Below, piece after piece: positions 11,389 to 22,704 of a DNA stretch of 64,000 bases. Within the stretch, counting starts at the first letter, position 1. Every line of letters begins with the position of its first letter. The translations under genes were made by a program, and so were the position numbers. Source of the DNA: Oscarella lobularis (Eukaryota > Porifera > Homoscleromorpha > Homosclerophorida > Oscarellidae); contig NC_089182.1 in the NCBI RefSeq assembly GCF_947507565.1, positions 1,674,001 to 1,738,000 of the forward strand, in the 5' to 3' direction. Below the pieces are notes generated by a model. That model ran no database searches, was not told where the DNA came from, and was given only the letters and a program-made list of their open reading frames with translations.

Positions 11389-14300
11389 CTACATGTAAAG
11401 CGCGTCAAAACACGCTTCTGCATCAGAACGACGAGGATTCAAGGAACGAACTGCCCGAAGAGCATTTTCGACTGTCGCGTGGCAAGACCCCTTTCCAAAC
11501 GATGCCAGTAAAACAAGGAGCGTGGGGCTGTTTTTGTGTTGAGAGGGGTCCGTCGCTGTGGCTCTTTCAATGTTTTCTATTTCGTCAAGCTCTAACCCCA
11601 GCTGGATTCCAAATTGTCTCCAATCGTTTTTGAGCTCCAACGTTTGGTCTAGCACGCCAGATAACTTGTTTGCTAGATCGCAAGGTATTCCTGCAATCTT
11701 CAAAAGAAATAAAGAGTTACCATTCATATATAGCAAATTTCCCCAAGGTAACTTGAAAGTTTCGGCTGAAGGGCAAACTCCCAGGGGTAATTTAAATGCC
11801 CCAATTAAAGATTTGCACTAAACATTAGCGCTGACGCTAACATGCCAGCTTACCCAACCACTTTACAAGTTAGAGAATGCAAGAAAGGAATGGTTGTATA
11901 CTGTACAAGTGGGTCCGTCATGCAGGATGACAAGAGATAGTCATACGTACGTATTGGTTTTTACCTGCTTTTTCTCTAGTTCAATGGATTTCTTCAAAGA
12001 TTCTGTAATGACGTAGTTGGTGGAGTAAATGGTAGGATTGATGTTTCCAGCTATGGCTGTCGAACAATTGGAAAAGCGAAAGTGTTCAGAATTTGGTTTT
12101 TGCTACAGATCATTTGTCAACACATAAAGCACCAATCACATCACGTAGGTTTCGTACCGGACGAGGTTGGAGCATTGCCGTTTTGTGCGATTTTACAGTA
12201 AGCTCCAGCTGCAGCGATTCAGTGGTTGATTCACTGACGTCAAAGGAGAAGGATAGCATTTCACTCTTCAAGTCTTCCTCTTTCAATATTTGAGAAAATT
12301 TGAAGGTGACTGGAACTGGAGAAACAGATGAAATCAGCTGAGCACCGTCAATGGTCTACAAAAGGCCAAATAGCTAGAGGCAAGCAAAAAGCGCACTATC
12401 TAACTTCAGCCATCCGATCAACAGTCACATGATTTTCATTGACGTTTACTCTCAGATCCAAAGCAGCAGTCCCTTTAGATGGAAAAGTTTTTGGACCCCA
12501 GAGTATTCTTCCACGTGGTTCTCGTTGTTTTTCTTGCGTTTGCATAAGCTTTATAAAACAATACTTAATTAAGCAGAAGCAAAAGGATGTCATTTGGAAA
12601 ATTACCTCTGTCATTTTCGAATTTCGAGCAAAGCAATAGACGTTAATGCTCCATTCATCTAAGAAGTGCTGACTTGGGCCATACAAAATGACATATATGT
12701 CTCGGGGAATGCCATATCCCATTGCCCGCAGCACAGTTTCAGTCGCCTTCGAAAGAAAAACAAAAACTGCGAAATAGCTGAAGCTCTTAGTTCGTAGGAC
12801 TGCTCTTGTGGTTGTAAAACAGTACTGATCAGAAGGCAGTTCTTCCCATGATTCAAATTTGGGAGTAGCAGAGTGTGCAATGCCCATTTCAAATTCAGGC
12901 GTCAGCTGTGCGACAGCTATACTGTGGGGAATAGAAAGCTGTAATGGTTTGAGCATTTCTCTTGCAGACACGTCGACCCGGTAAACGTTGCTCACTACCA
13001 CAGCTTTATTCCCCAGAAGCAAAGGTTCCTGCTGCTCAAAGGATTGAGCAGAGCAGACTATTCTGCTTGAAACTACTGCATCTGGAGGCACATGAACTGC
13101 AACCCCCATACAAGCAGAAAATACCGTACGGCCCTCCTTTCCTACGGTGAAATCAATTTTATCCTGGAATGTTTCTAAACGTATTTAAACAGCAGTTGAA
13201 TGTCGTTTACAATAAGTTAAGTTAGCAATATACCAGAAAATGATAGTGTCGGAAAAGCGCTGATTTTTGCGCTATTGAGCGGAAGTACGCTAGCATCTGC
13301 CGATGCCGATGCCGATGTCGATGCCGATGTCGATGCTGATGACCTCCTACAAAGCAGGTTCAAAGAGAACTTGGTTTTGCTTGAGTATTCTATAACCAAG
13401 ACTTTGCAAGCTCGTCTTCCTTCCTTTTTAGCTGTGACGTAAGGAGACTGATCTCCCTTATTTTTGCATTTACCAGCGTTGTTCTTCCTGCCAAGTTCTT
13501 CTCAGTCATTTCAAGCTTTGTTTTCGTCTTCCTTAAGTCTTCTTGAACTTTCTCCAACTCTTCTTCTAAACTGTTGCTTCTTTCTGTTTCTTTGGTTTTA
13601 GGAATCATTAGCTGGTAGTCACTATCTACACTTCTTGAGCTGGGCGAAAGAACTTTTTCAGCTGTGCTAAGTGAATCTTTGCTTTCTGTAAAAGCGCTGG
13701 ATTCATATAACGGACTACTAGCCTGTGTAGCCTGAGCAAATGAAGCACTTTCTTTTCCTACACAAGAACAAAGGATTACTGTAAAGGCCTAGACAGCGTA
13801 TTGCAGTAATAAGAACAGTCTATGAAGAACGTTCTAAAGCACAAATACATATTTAACTATGTTTGCGTTGTACTCAAGGAAAACACTGCATGACTGCCAG
13901 TGCTTACCGTCAGATAACTCTATCTTCAATGGAGAGTAATACTTTTCTTCAGCAACGTAGCCCATTTCTTCAATTTCAGAAAACACAGCAGAAAAACTTG
14001 GTCTGTCTTTGTACTGCAAAAACAACTGAATGAACCTTGTAGACAATGATAGCAAGTGGTAGTACCTTTCTCCAGCAACCTTTAATTAGTCCAAACTGCT
14101 TGTCATTCAAATTGGGCGGTTGTTTAGGTACATACAAAGACCCTGGATGCATCTTCCAAATAAAACACAATATTATGTGCAACGTACATAAGTCACTATA
14201 TATGATTTACTTTTTGTTTCAAAAATTCAAGAGCAAAAGAAGTTGAAACTTCAAACATTAAAATTCCTGCATATAGTTTACCATAAGCTTTTGTAGCACT

Positions 14301-14977
14301 GTAAGCAGCTGAATCTACCAAAGTTGTAAACGTCAGGCTTGGAGCTTGGCTCTTCGCCTGTTTCTTTTTTGGGCTCAGTCTGTTTGCCACTCAAGCGAGC
14401 ATCTTTGTATGATCTAAATATTTTGCCTAGTCACTCATGTTTGTTGTATATAAGAAGAGTCAAAAGCACAGAAACGGCAGTAATATTAACCAAAAACATG
14501 ACGCCTATTATAATATGTTGACCTTGCTTTGTGAAATCCGCCAACTTTTGCCATCCAGTCGTCGGTTACAAAGCAGTTTTCACAAGTCTAAAAGAACAGC
14601 AAAGACTAGTCACATTCAGAAGAAAATATAAACTTTTAAAACCAGATTATAATGAGCTATGTCATGTTCCTCTAAAAATTCCATAGCGCTGCAAATTTGT
14701 CCAATAATATCCCAAAGTTCAGCAGCCTTTACGTTTTTGTCCTTTATTGCAGACTGCAAATTGCCTGCATAAAAGGCGGTTGTTACAGTTGGCTAAAGGA
14801 AAAGCAAACTTACCAAGCCCTGGGCTCTCGTAAATGATTCGTTTTGGATATGCATACCAGGAAACTGCAACCAAGCAAAGAATGTTTCTGTGCTGAATCG
14901 TCCTTAGTAAAGAACCATAAAAAATATTAGGCTTTGAGCTGAATAACTTACAAAAGCATTTTGATCATGTTTTTAAA
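11389..14977 (-). CDS. Pseudokinase-coiled-coil-ZU5-UPA-Death domain protein, 5' end lost at a transposon
   Basis: Read right to left. Kinase-fold exons (about 13900-14977) give HRNILCLVAV, a hinge with YESPGLGNLQ, HYNL where HRDL is expected, NCFV, KVGGF where K-x-DFG is expected, KPDVYNFG, GCWRK and DRPSF. Both catalytic Asp residues are therefore replaced (HRD Asp to Asn, DFG Asp to Gly). Next come a Ser-rich linker and a coiled coil (13390-13608, EEELEKVQEDLRKTKTKLE), a ZU5 domain (about 12770-13130, VAVHVPPDAVVSS and SWEELPS), a UPA-like region (12120-12660) and a C-terminal Death domain (11389-11710, NDWRQFGIQLGLELDEIENI). ZU5-UPA-Death is the cytoplasmic module of UNC5, PIDD and ankyrins. 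The kinase N-lobe is missing: the first visible exon stops at the transposon boundary at 14978, and no N-lobe is recognisable beyond 18081. A signalling scaffold role is inferred. Whether the allele is expressed is unknown. Confidence 0.72.
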
Positions 14978-15000
14978 TATGGCGCTACAACAGTGTCAAA

Positions 15001-15563
15001 AATCAATGGACTAATGATTAGTGATTAATGATTAGTGATTAGTGATTAGTGAACAGTGATTAATGATTAGTGAACAGTGATTAGTGAACAGTGAACAGTG
15101 ATTCGTGATTAGTGAACAGTGATTAGTGAACAGTGAACAGTGAAACAGTGAACAGTGAACAGGGAACAGTGAACAGTGATTAATGATTAGTGATTAGTGA
15201 TGAATGATTAGTGATTGGTGATTAGTGATTAGTGATTAGTGATTAGTGAACAGTGATTAATGATTAGTGATTAATGATTAGTGATCAGTGATTAGTGATT
15301 AGTGATTAGTGATTAGTGAACAGTGATCAGTGATTAGTGATGAATGATTAGTGATTAGTGATTAGTGATGAATGATTAGTGATTAGTGATTAGTGATTAG
15401 TGATTAGTGATTAGTGAACAGTGAACAATGATTAGTGAACAGTGAACAGTGATTAGTGATTTATGATTAGTGAACAGTGAACAATGATTAGTGATTAGTG
15501 ATTAGTGATGAATGATTAGTGATTAGTGATTAGTGATTAGTGATTAGTGAACGGTGAACAGTG
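15001..15563. repeat. Left arm minisatellite (ATTAGTG/AACAGTG words)
   Basis: Tandem 7-nt steps of attagtg, aacagtg, attaatg and gaatg variants form higher-order blocks. They are the reverse complement of the right arm at 17183-17940. Confidence 0.95.
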
Positions 15564-15625
15564 AATAGCGCCATAGAGAACAGTGAAAAGTAAATCGAGA
15601 GTTTGGTGCCTCATTCTCACGTCAT

Positions 15626-17141
15626 TTGGAAACGGTAGCAACGGACATAGGACGGCACGAACAAGACGAGTTTACACTCGAATTTGCTGACAGCATCCTG
15701 ACACGACTACAAAGCATGTATCGATGGGCTGTACAGCTATCATCGGTTCTACACACGTCTGAAAGCCTTGCAGGGTCAATTAGGGATTGCATCATTCTTG
15801 TGTCACAGCAAATCGAAGCCTCTCAGTCTCGTTTGGCCATTCCACCTCAGGAAGCAGGAGCAAGGGGAAGACCGAAGTTTATAATAACTCGTCAGCAGTT
15901 GGAATATCTCCTTGAAAATGATTTTTCCGTTCCAAAAATTGCGGCCATGCTAAGGGTGTCGGTTTCAACTATCAGAAGACGAATGACACATTTTGGCATC
16001 CTGGTTCAAGACTACTACACGGAAATAGATGAAAGGGCTTTGGCTTCGGAAATCGAGGACATAAAAACAAATCATCCGCAAAGCGGATATCGAATGATGC
16101 ACAGCCTTTTGAAGCTGCGAGGAATACGAGTTCCCATTCACCGAGTGCGGCAAGCGTGCTTCGAGGTCGACCCTGCCGGATCAATGACAAGATGGGCGAC
16201 GACGATAAGAAGGAGGTCCTATTCCGTTCCAGGACCAAACAGCTTGTGGCATATTGATGGAAATCATAAATTGATTCGGTATGAAATGTTAATTCAATTA
16301 AAGAAAAGAATTTTCTTAAGATTATTAATTCATTTACAGATGGAGAATGGTGCTACACGGAGGAATCGACGGATTCAGCAGAGTGGTAACATATCTGAAT
16401 TGCTCAACGAACAACAAGGCAGAGACTGTATTCAATGCCTTTGAAAAGGCCGTAAGTGAGTACGGATTACCGTCCCGAGTTCGCAGCGATAAAGGCGGCG
16501 AAAATACTTTGGTTGGTCTATACATGCTTTCCCATCCCTCACGTGGACCAGGAAGGGGTAGTATCATAACGGGGCGCTCGGTCCACAATCAACGGATAGA
16601 AAGACTCTGGAGAGACATCTTTTATCAGGTACAGTATATAAACACTAAACAGCAGAAAAACAATCTATTTCTGAATACGTAGGTAACTTCTATGTATTAC
16701 CAGATTTTTCACCACCTTGAAGACATTGAAGTTCTGGACGTGAACAACGAACGCCACGTCGTCTGCTTACACTTTGTTTTTGTGCCTCGTATTAACCGCG
16801 ACTTGGAAGAGTTTAGAAGAATGTAGAACTGTCATCCACTGTCGTCGGAAAAAAATATGACACCAAACCAGTTATGGATAACTGGAATGCAGCGATTTTG
16901 TGAGGGGACATTAGGAGAGGAAATGTCGGAAGCTGACCTGGAAGAATTTGGTGTCGAACCCCACATAGAAGTTCCTGACGGCCAGTGGGAAGAAACGGAG
17001 GTAGTTGTTCCTCAAATTGTCGATTTCAACGATGAAGAAGCACTAAAAAGAATGGCAGAGGCTATAGACCCGGTATCGGATGACGGCAACTACGGAGTCA
17101 GCGTGTACTTGCGGGCATTGGAAGTGGCAGGAACTCACTGA
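15626..17141 (+). pseudogene. DDE integrase-type transposase with one nonsense codon
   Basis: Exons 15626-16278, 16340-16628 and 16683-17141 join in phase. The N-terminal part has a helix-turn-helix (GRPKFIITRQQLEYLL...STIRRRM), then [31 protein letters not shown] and [11 protein letters not shown]. The DDE triad is read as Asp in HIDGN, Asp in RSDKG and Glu in RIERLW. This is the metazoan integrase-core family often annotated as an uncharacterised integrase-domain protein. A TAG at 16824-16826 interrupts the frame. The reading frame resumes directly after it (MTPNQLWITGM) and runs to 17141. No ATG opens the first exon: the first in-frame ATG is at 15716, so the true start is uncertain. Confidence 0.8.
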
Positions 17142-17182
17142 TTTGACGAATTACATACATCTTTGACATTATTTGGTATTTA

Positions 17183-17940
17183 GTAATCACTGTTCACTAA
17201 TCACTAATCACTAATCACTAATCACTAATCATTCATCACTAATCACTGATCACTGTTCACTAATCACTAATCATTGTTCACTGTTCACTAATCACTAATC
17301 ACTGTTCACTGTTCACTGTTCACTAATCACTAATCACTAATCACTAATCACTAATCATTCATCACTAATCACTAATCACTAATCATTGTTCACTGTTCAC
17401 TAATCATAAATCACTAGTCACTGTTCACTGTTCACTGTTCACTAATCACTAATCACTAATCACTAATCACTAATCATTCATCACTAATCACTAATCACTA
17501 ATCATTGTTCACTGTTCACTAATCATAAATCACTAGTCACTGTTCACTGTTCACTAATCATTGTTCACTGTTCACTAATCACTAATCACTAATCACTAAT
17601 CACTAATCACTAATCATTCATCACTAATCACTAATCACTAATCATTCATTACTAATCACTGATCACTGTTCACTAATCACTGATCACTAATCATTAATCA
17701 CTAATCATTAATCACTGTTCACTAATCACTAATCACTAATCACTAATCACCAATCACTAATCATTCATCACTAATCACTAATCATTAATCACTGTTCACT
17801 GTTCCCTGTTCACTAATCACTGTTCACTAATCACGAATCACTGTTCACTGTTCACTAATCACTGTTCACTAATCATTAATCACTGTTCACTAATCACTAA
17901 TCACTAATCATTAATCACTAATCATTAGTCCATTGATTTT
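17183..17940. repeat. Right arm minisatellite (CACTAAT/CACTGTT words)
   Basis: The inverted counterpart of the left array, with several near-identical higher-order blocks of about 110-120 bp. It ends in the terminal motif at 17941-17961. Confidence 0.95.
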
Positions 17941-18081
17941 TGACACTGTTGTAGCGCCATAGTTCACTGTTTCACTGTTCACTGTTCACTGTTCACTAAT
18001 CACTGTTCACTAATCACGAATCACTAATCATTAATCACTAATCATTAGTCAATTGATTTTTGACACTGTTGTAGCGCCATA

Positions 18082-19488
18082 GTTCATAGCGTGATGGAAA
18101 GAAACAGGCCGAAATCCTCGTTGGGAAAGCATCGTTTGCTGAAAACGACTATCGGAAGCATTACTTAGGCATTTCGAAACCTTCTCAAGCTGCTCCAAAG
18201 GCTGGGGAGCCTGCGTTTCTAATCCCCTATATGTAACGAGGAGACCCGTTCGGCTCCTCGCGTAAAGCACAACTGAGTATGGGCATGCGTCGCAGCGCAT
18301 GCCATCACACAATAGCGTAGCTAAGAATAGCTCGAGCAGGCAGTAAGTAGATAAGTGGAGTTGTAAGGGCTAGTGTAGGCGTGCGAGTAGGTGGACAGAC
18401 GCCTACCGGTCTGTCCACCTGGAACTATATAGGAGAAGGTTTTGGTTGTAGTTGGTGTGTGTGACTGTAGTGATTGATGTGAGTTTGGAAGTCGGTGTGA
18501 ACAATAAAGAGATGGAAAACGAGAGTGATGGAGAGGTGTCGTTTAACCCTCAACGGTATACGGCACCCATCTATACTCAAAAGTAGCCTCGATACTCCAG
18601 ACCCTCGCGCGTTAAGGGGGGTGTGGTTGGCAAGAGGGTCTGGACGCACTCTGTAGAAAGGCAGGGGCAGGCTTCCTGAGCGAGATGTCACTCCCCTCGT
18701 ATATCCGTCTCCCCCGCGTAATGTGTGAGTGTTCCGTTACTGCTCCACCCGCGAATGTTGTGCCAGCACCCGTCTGAAAATGCTCGATTTTTGATTCACC
18801 CGACTACAGCTACTACTCGTCTTCTAGTAGGCTTTCTTCAATGACGACGAATTTTAGGCACCAGAAGCCGACTCGAAAAGTGCCTAGTGCAAATATTCTA
18901 GTAGCTTAGGTCTTGTCTGCCACTTTAGGACTTCGGGCGGCAACAAAAGCGTCGTCGGGCGTTAGAAAATCGAGTCCTCACGTGCAGCTTCCGGCTACTA
19001 GATGAGCTACATCTGCCCTCCTCCACACTGACCACAGCTGCTTATTCGGACAAGAAGAGGTCAAGGCAAATTAATCCCGCGTTCGTAAGCCCGTTGTCGG
19101 TGCAGGTCAGCGAGGTATAGACCCAATCTGAGACGAACGGCTCTATAACTGCAAACAGCCTAACTAAAAAGAGTGAATCAAAAATCGACAGGCTTCTGCA
19201 GCCTATCAGACGTCGATTTGAACAATAAAACGTAGTACACGCTTAGAAGTCTACGCCGGTTTGGCGTCGCAAAAGGGGCGGCTCACTTCTGCTAAACTAT
19301 ACGTTCGGTTGACAAAAATACCGCTTGGGACTTCATTTCGTAATGTAACTAATAGTGTGATGTAGCGAAATCAACGGACTGCTAATGAAAAACGTCGATT
19401 TCGAGCAATAGCCTTGTCTCTAGCGCGCGGTAGCGCACAACCCCCCCCCCTGAGTCACTCCCTGAGTCCAGGGAGAGTCCAGGGAGTC
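18082..19488. other. Gene-poor stretch with a perfect palindrome
   Basis: No gene is recognised. 18389-18400 (AGGTGGACAGAC) and 18409-18420 form a 12-bp hairpin with an 8-nt loop. 18239-18270 has a weaker CGAGGAG/CTCCTCG stem. A C-rich run at 19441-19450, preceded by TAGCGCGCGGTAGCGC, resembles the right terminus of the SANT elements that follow and may be a third element end. Confidence 0.6.
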
Positions 19489-20779
19489 CAGGGGGGGTTT
19501 TTCACGAGCGCGCGCTAAGGTCTTCGATACGTCTTGAAAAATCGATAAAACGGCATTTTATCGAAGCATTCGAAGGACAGGTTGTCTTCTTTCATGGTAT
19601 TCAATCGAAATTTTAACTGCGCGGTCTGAATTGTTTGCAGATTTCGAGATCGCGCGTCCTTCACTCTCGCGTCTGTTCTTCCCTCGAAGGACGGATTTTC
19701 GTTCAACATGTAAGCTAAATGTTTTCTATAATGATTGACTTTTCTTTAGCTGCATGGAACATTTTAATCCAATTTGTCGTTCATTGAATAAAATCGTCAT
19801 TAGAATGGACAGCTCGAAAGCCGGCGATTCCTTGAAGAGATCTTTGCCTCTGTGGTCTCCAACGGGCCATACCCCCACGTCGAAGTCCGCTAGAGCCGAT
19901 CAGCATGAACCGGCGGCACCACCTGCGAGTCCACGAGCGCGAAAATCACTTTTCGAGCCATTAAGAGCACGCTGGTCGGAAGAAGAGGACATGGCCTTGC
20001 TTAAAATAATTTCGAGCGAAAACGAGCGGTGGCCGCGAGACGCGGGCGGATTGGCGGTTTGGATCGACGCTGCTGCAAAATTGACGGCGGAGACGGGATT
20101 TCCTCGTACAGGTATAGCAAGAACATCAATGGGTCATACTATCGTCATACCATAATTATGCGACCAGCTGCATCGTGTCGAGCTCGAATCATGAAAAAAT
20201 ATAGATTTCGCCATAACAGCGCAATGGACGCGATGGATCTGACCGCGAATAGTTGCAGAGTTGATGAATCCCTCTATCAATTCACCCTCTGACCCGTCGT
20301 CTTGAATGACCGCAAAAATACACCGATGTAGACGAACGCGCAGAACTTCAAAACTTGGAATGACATAATCGATGTCATCCAACACTCTGTATAGAACAGC
20401 ATTTCGATACGGCGGAAGTTTCTCCATAGCAACGCGACAACGAGCCATCTAAGAAAAATCGAAGATTTTACGCCTTTATACTTCTGCAATTAATTTGTTC
20501 CATTCAGAACGCTGTTTAGAAGATATCTACATAGAGTAAGAAAACATAAAGCGCTCGCGGAAAGCAAGCAATCAAAAGGATCGAACACGGCCGAGAAGTG
20601 CCGCGACTCGAAAATCGAAACGAAAGGTGCTCGAAGCTCAAAAAACAGCGAAGTGATAGGCATTAGGACACTGACCACAATCGAATCGAGAGAAACGCCA
20701 AAGTTAATAGATCCAAAGAAAAAACGCTCTTCGAAAAAACCTGAATCTGTTAGCGCGCGCTCGTGAAAAACCCCCCCTG
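19489..20779. mobile_element. TIR element A carrying a Myb/SANT gene
   Basis: A 30-bp terminal inverted repeat beginning CAGGGGGGGTTTTTCACGAG lies at 19489-19518, and its exact reverse complement at 20750-20779. The 1.29 kb between them contains one recognisable gene, a Myb/SANT protein. No transposase was found inside. No clear target-site duplication is seen in the G/C-rich flanks. Confidence 0.75.
19754..20292 (+). CDS. Myb/SANT-like DNA-binding protein (element A)
   Basis: Two exons, 19754-20111 and 20168-20292 (GT-AG, 56 nt), encode about 160 residues. The N-terminal part is a polar linker with SPTGHTPTSKS, then RARWSEEEDMALLKIIS (helix 1), WIDAAAKL (helix 2) and, across the intron, RT...CRARIMKKYR (helix 3). 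This is the three-helix Trp-spaced Myb/SANT fold. It is paralogous to 21655-22290, with the same intron position and a shared TPTG/SPTG linker. Inside a TIR element it may be a transposon accessory DNA-binding protein, as Myb-like proteins are in PIF/Harbinger elements. That link is inference. Confidence 0.65.
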
Positions 20780-21604
20780 CCCCTGAGTCTAGTCTGGAGG
20801 CCACACCCTTCGCTCGGGAGGAAGGGTCTGGCCAAACGCGCATGGTCCAAGTGTTGCATGCGGTACGCACTAAACGAATTAAGTTATTAGAGACGCTCTA
20901 CGTCATAGCTTCGAGATCCCAAAAGCGAGACAACTAGGGGAGAATTGGAAAGTCTAGGCGCGGTCTAGGTGATCGTACGCAGAAGCGACGAGCTCCGCAG
21001 CTGAGGAGTTCGTCGTTTTCGCGTACTACATTGCTTTCTTTCGCGTACGATCGTCACATTTTCGCTTACGATCGCGTACGATTGGGTGGCATAAGCGTGC
21101 GATCGACCTTGATCACTCATCGCTACTCGTATAAAAACATTCGAGGGCGTAAACGGTTAGAACAGCTAATTGGTCCCTACGTCACAGACAACTCGGCCTG
21201 TGATTGGGCCGCACTCCACAGTGCGGGGTGCAACACATCCCCCCCTCCCGTTTGGCCTGACCCTATGCCACGGTCACGTGCAAGGGTCAGGTGACCTGAC
21301 TACCCTGAGTCCGAGTCCCCCTGGCCAGGGGAGACCAGGGGAGGGGGGACTCCAGGGGGGTAAGTCGCGAACGCGCGCTACCACTCGCCAGAAATCGCCG
21401 AAATACGCCATCCTAGGGTTTTTTTCGACTCATTTTGTACGCAGCATGTTTTTATTGTCAATAGAACGACCATGGAGTGATTTTCACATTTCTTAGACGT
21501 TGTTTCGACGATATTTGACTTCCGCTATTCGATCGACTCTCACTCCTCGGAATTCAGTCGAGCCTATCAGTCTTTTTGCGGTAACTCACTCGTAACAGAT
21601 GTAC

Positions 21605-22331
21605 GAAAGTGAGGCAGAAGTGCCTCACTCTTTGCGTCGCTTATTTATTCAGATATGACATCGACTCCTCCTACTCTCAAACGCACACGCGACCGCTGCA
21701 CTCCCACGGGTACTACACCGACTCAGCCTTCCAAACTGAAATGCTCAAGCGGCAAAGACGTCGAGCCTCGATCTAGGAAGACACTGTTTGCAAGCGGTGG
21801 CAGTCATTGGTCGGAAGCGGAAGACATTCATCTCGTTTCCGTCATTTCGCTAATGAGTCCCTCCGTGTGGCTTCCACCTTCATTCCGCAACCCTGTCTGG
21901 AAAGCTGTCGCAGAAGAGTACGGCAAGTTTTGTCCGGGAGAAAGTCGTTCAGGTGAAGAGAGCAATTACAACACTGCATTACGTTGAATGCTGAAAATTC
22001 ATTTTCCGTGAACAGCTGACGCTTGCAGGTCACGAATAATGCAACAATTTGTGGACAAATACTCGTCTCCAGAGTCAGCGCATCAGCATCTCATCGCCAG
22101 TCGGATATCGCGGCAGTCAAAGGAGTGCCAAACAGAACCATGCCTTACGCAATGCAGTGGCACTCAGACGGACAGCCGTTTAGAGACAGCTTTGGAGTTA
22201 TTTCTTCGAATGCTTCACATATTATCGCGCGACGGCCAGAGGAAAAGGAATCGACTACTCGTGATACCTAAAACAGCAAATACGAAGTAAGGTAGACGTT
22301 CTACAGAGTGAGGCACTTCTGCCTCACTTTC
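21605..22331. repeat. Inner 27-bp inverted pair, each copy a hairpin
   Basis: 21605-21631 and 22305-22331 are exact reverse complements. Each contains GTGAGGCA-GAAG-TGCCTCAC, itself a hairpin with 8-bp arms. They bracket the Myb/SANT gene closely (24 bp before the ATG, 14 bp after the stop). They could be the ends of a nested unit, or symmetric operator-like sites bound by the encoded protein. Confidence 0.8.
21655..22290 (+). CDS. Myb/SANT-like DNA-binding protein (element B)
   Basis: Exons 21655-21952 and 22016-22290 join in phase to about 190 residues. There is a polar N-terminus with TPTGTTPTQPSK, then GSHWSEAEDIHLVSVIS, WKAVAEEYGKF and, after the intron, ADACRSRIMQQFVDKY, matching the CRARIMKKY helix of the element A protein. 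A C-terminal region with RLETALELFLRMLHIL may form a helix for dimerisation. It ends in a basic tail. There is no catalytic domain. The close hairpins on both sides are a candidate self-regulatory arrangement. Confidence 0.68.
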
Positions 22332-22704
22332 AGTAAACCATGAACATGCAAAATATACTAAATGATGGAAAGTAATGGTAAGAAAATCGTATGTGCAGCG
22401 CGCCGACAAGTGACAAGTCAGGATCTCGGAGAAGCGATGCGTCAGAAGAACGTAACCACGCAAGGCCTACTTGGTACGGACTAACAGAGAAGCTTACCGC
22501 CATAGCTGTTCCCAAATTTATCCTTATAAAGATGAAGAAAACGCGATTCTAAGATTTGGGTGTGGCACTAACGCGCGTTCGCGACTTACCCCTGGTAGAC
22601 ATAAATGAAGGGGTGGGTTAGACAGAACGGGTAAGGGCAGACTATTACGACCAACGAAAATGTAAAAGAGGGAAGGGGTATGTGTGAGACGAAGTTAGAT
22701 GCAG

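Larger units (their letters stand above)
14978..18081. mobile_element. DDE transposon (tentatively IS3EU-like) with minisatellite arms
   Basis: It begins TATGGCGCTACAACAGTGTC. The inverted form, ending GCGCCATA, occurs twice at the right, at 17961 and 18081, the second after an extra 120-bp array segment. A further TAGCGCCATA lies at the inner edge of the left arm (15575). Each arm continues as a long array of 7-bp-step words (ATTAGTG, AACAGTG and variants), inverted between the two sides. The flanks TTTAAA and GTTCAT do not form a clean duplication, which suggests rearrangement after insertion. It sits exactly at the 5' edge of the pseudokinase gene. Confidence 0.85.
21352..22595. mobile_element. 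TIR element B carrying a Myb/SANT gene
   Basis: The left end, CCAGGGGGGTAAGTCGCGAA followed by CGCGCGCTA, at 21352-21380 is matched in inverted form at 22569-22595, with four rather than six G and one change. The length (1.24 kb), G-rich outer end and GCGCGCTA inner end resemble element A, but the TIR body differs. Element B encloses a second inverted pair (21605-21631 and 22305-22331). Confidence 0.7.

Noticed and set aside
15001-15563. Regular short repeats that could suggest a CRISPR-like array
   Set aside because: The units are contiguous 7-bp words without unique spacers, mirrored on the far side of a transposon in a eukaryotic genome.
16844-16862. Separate small gene starting at the ATG at 16857
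   Set aside because: The frame is the continuation of the transposase after the TAG at 16824. The text before and after matches one protein family.
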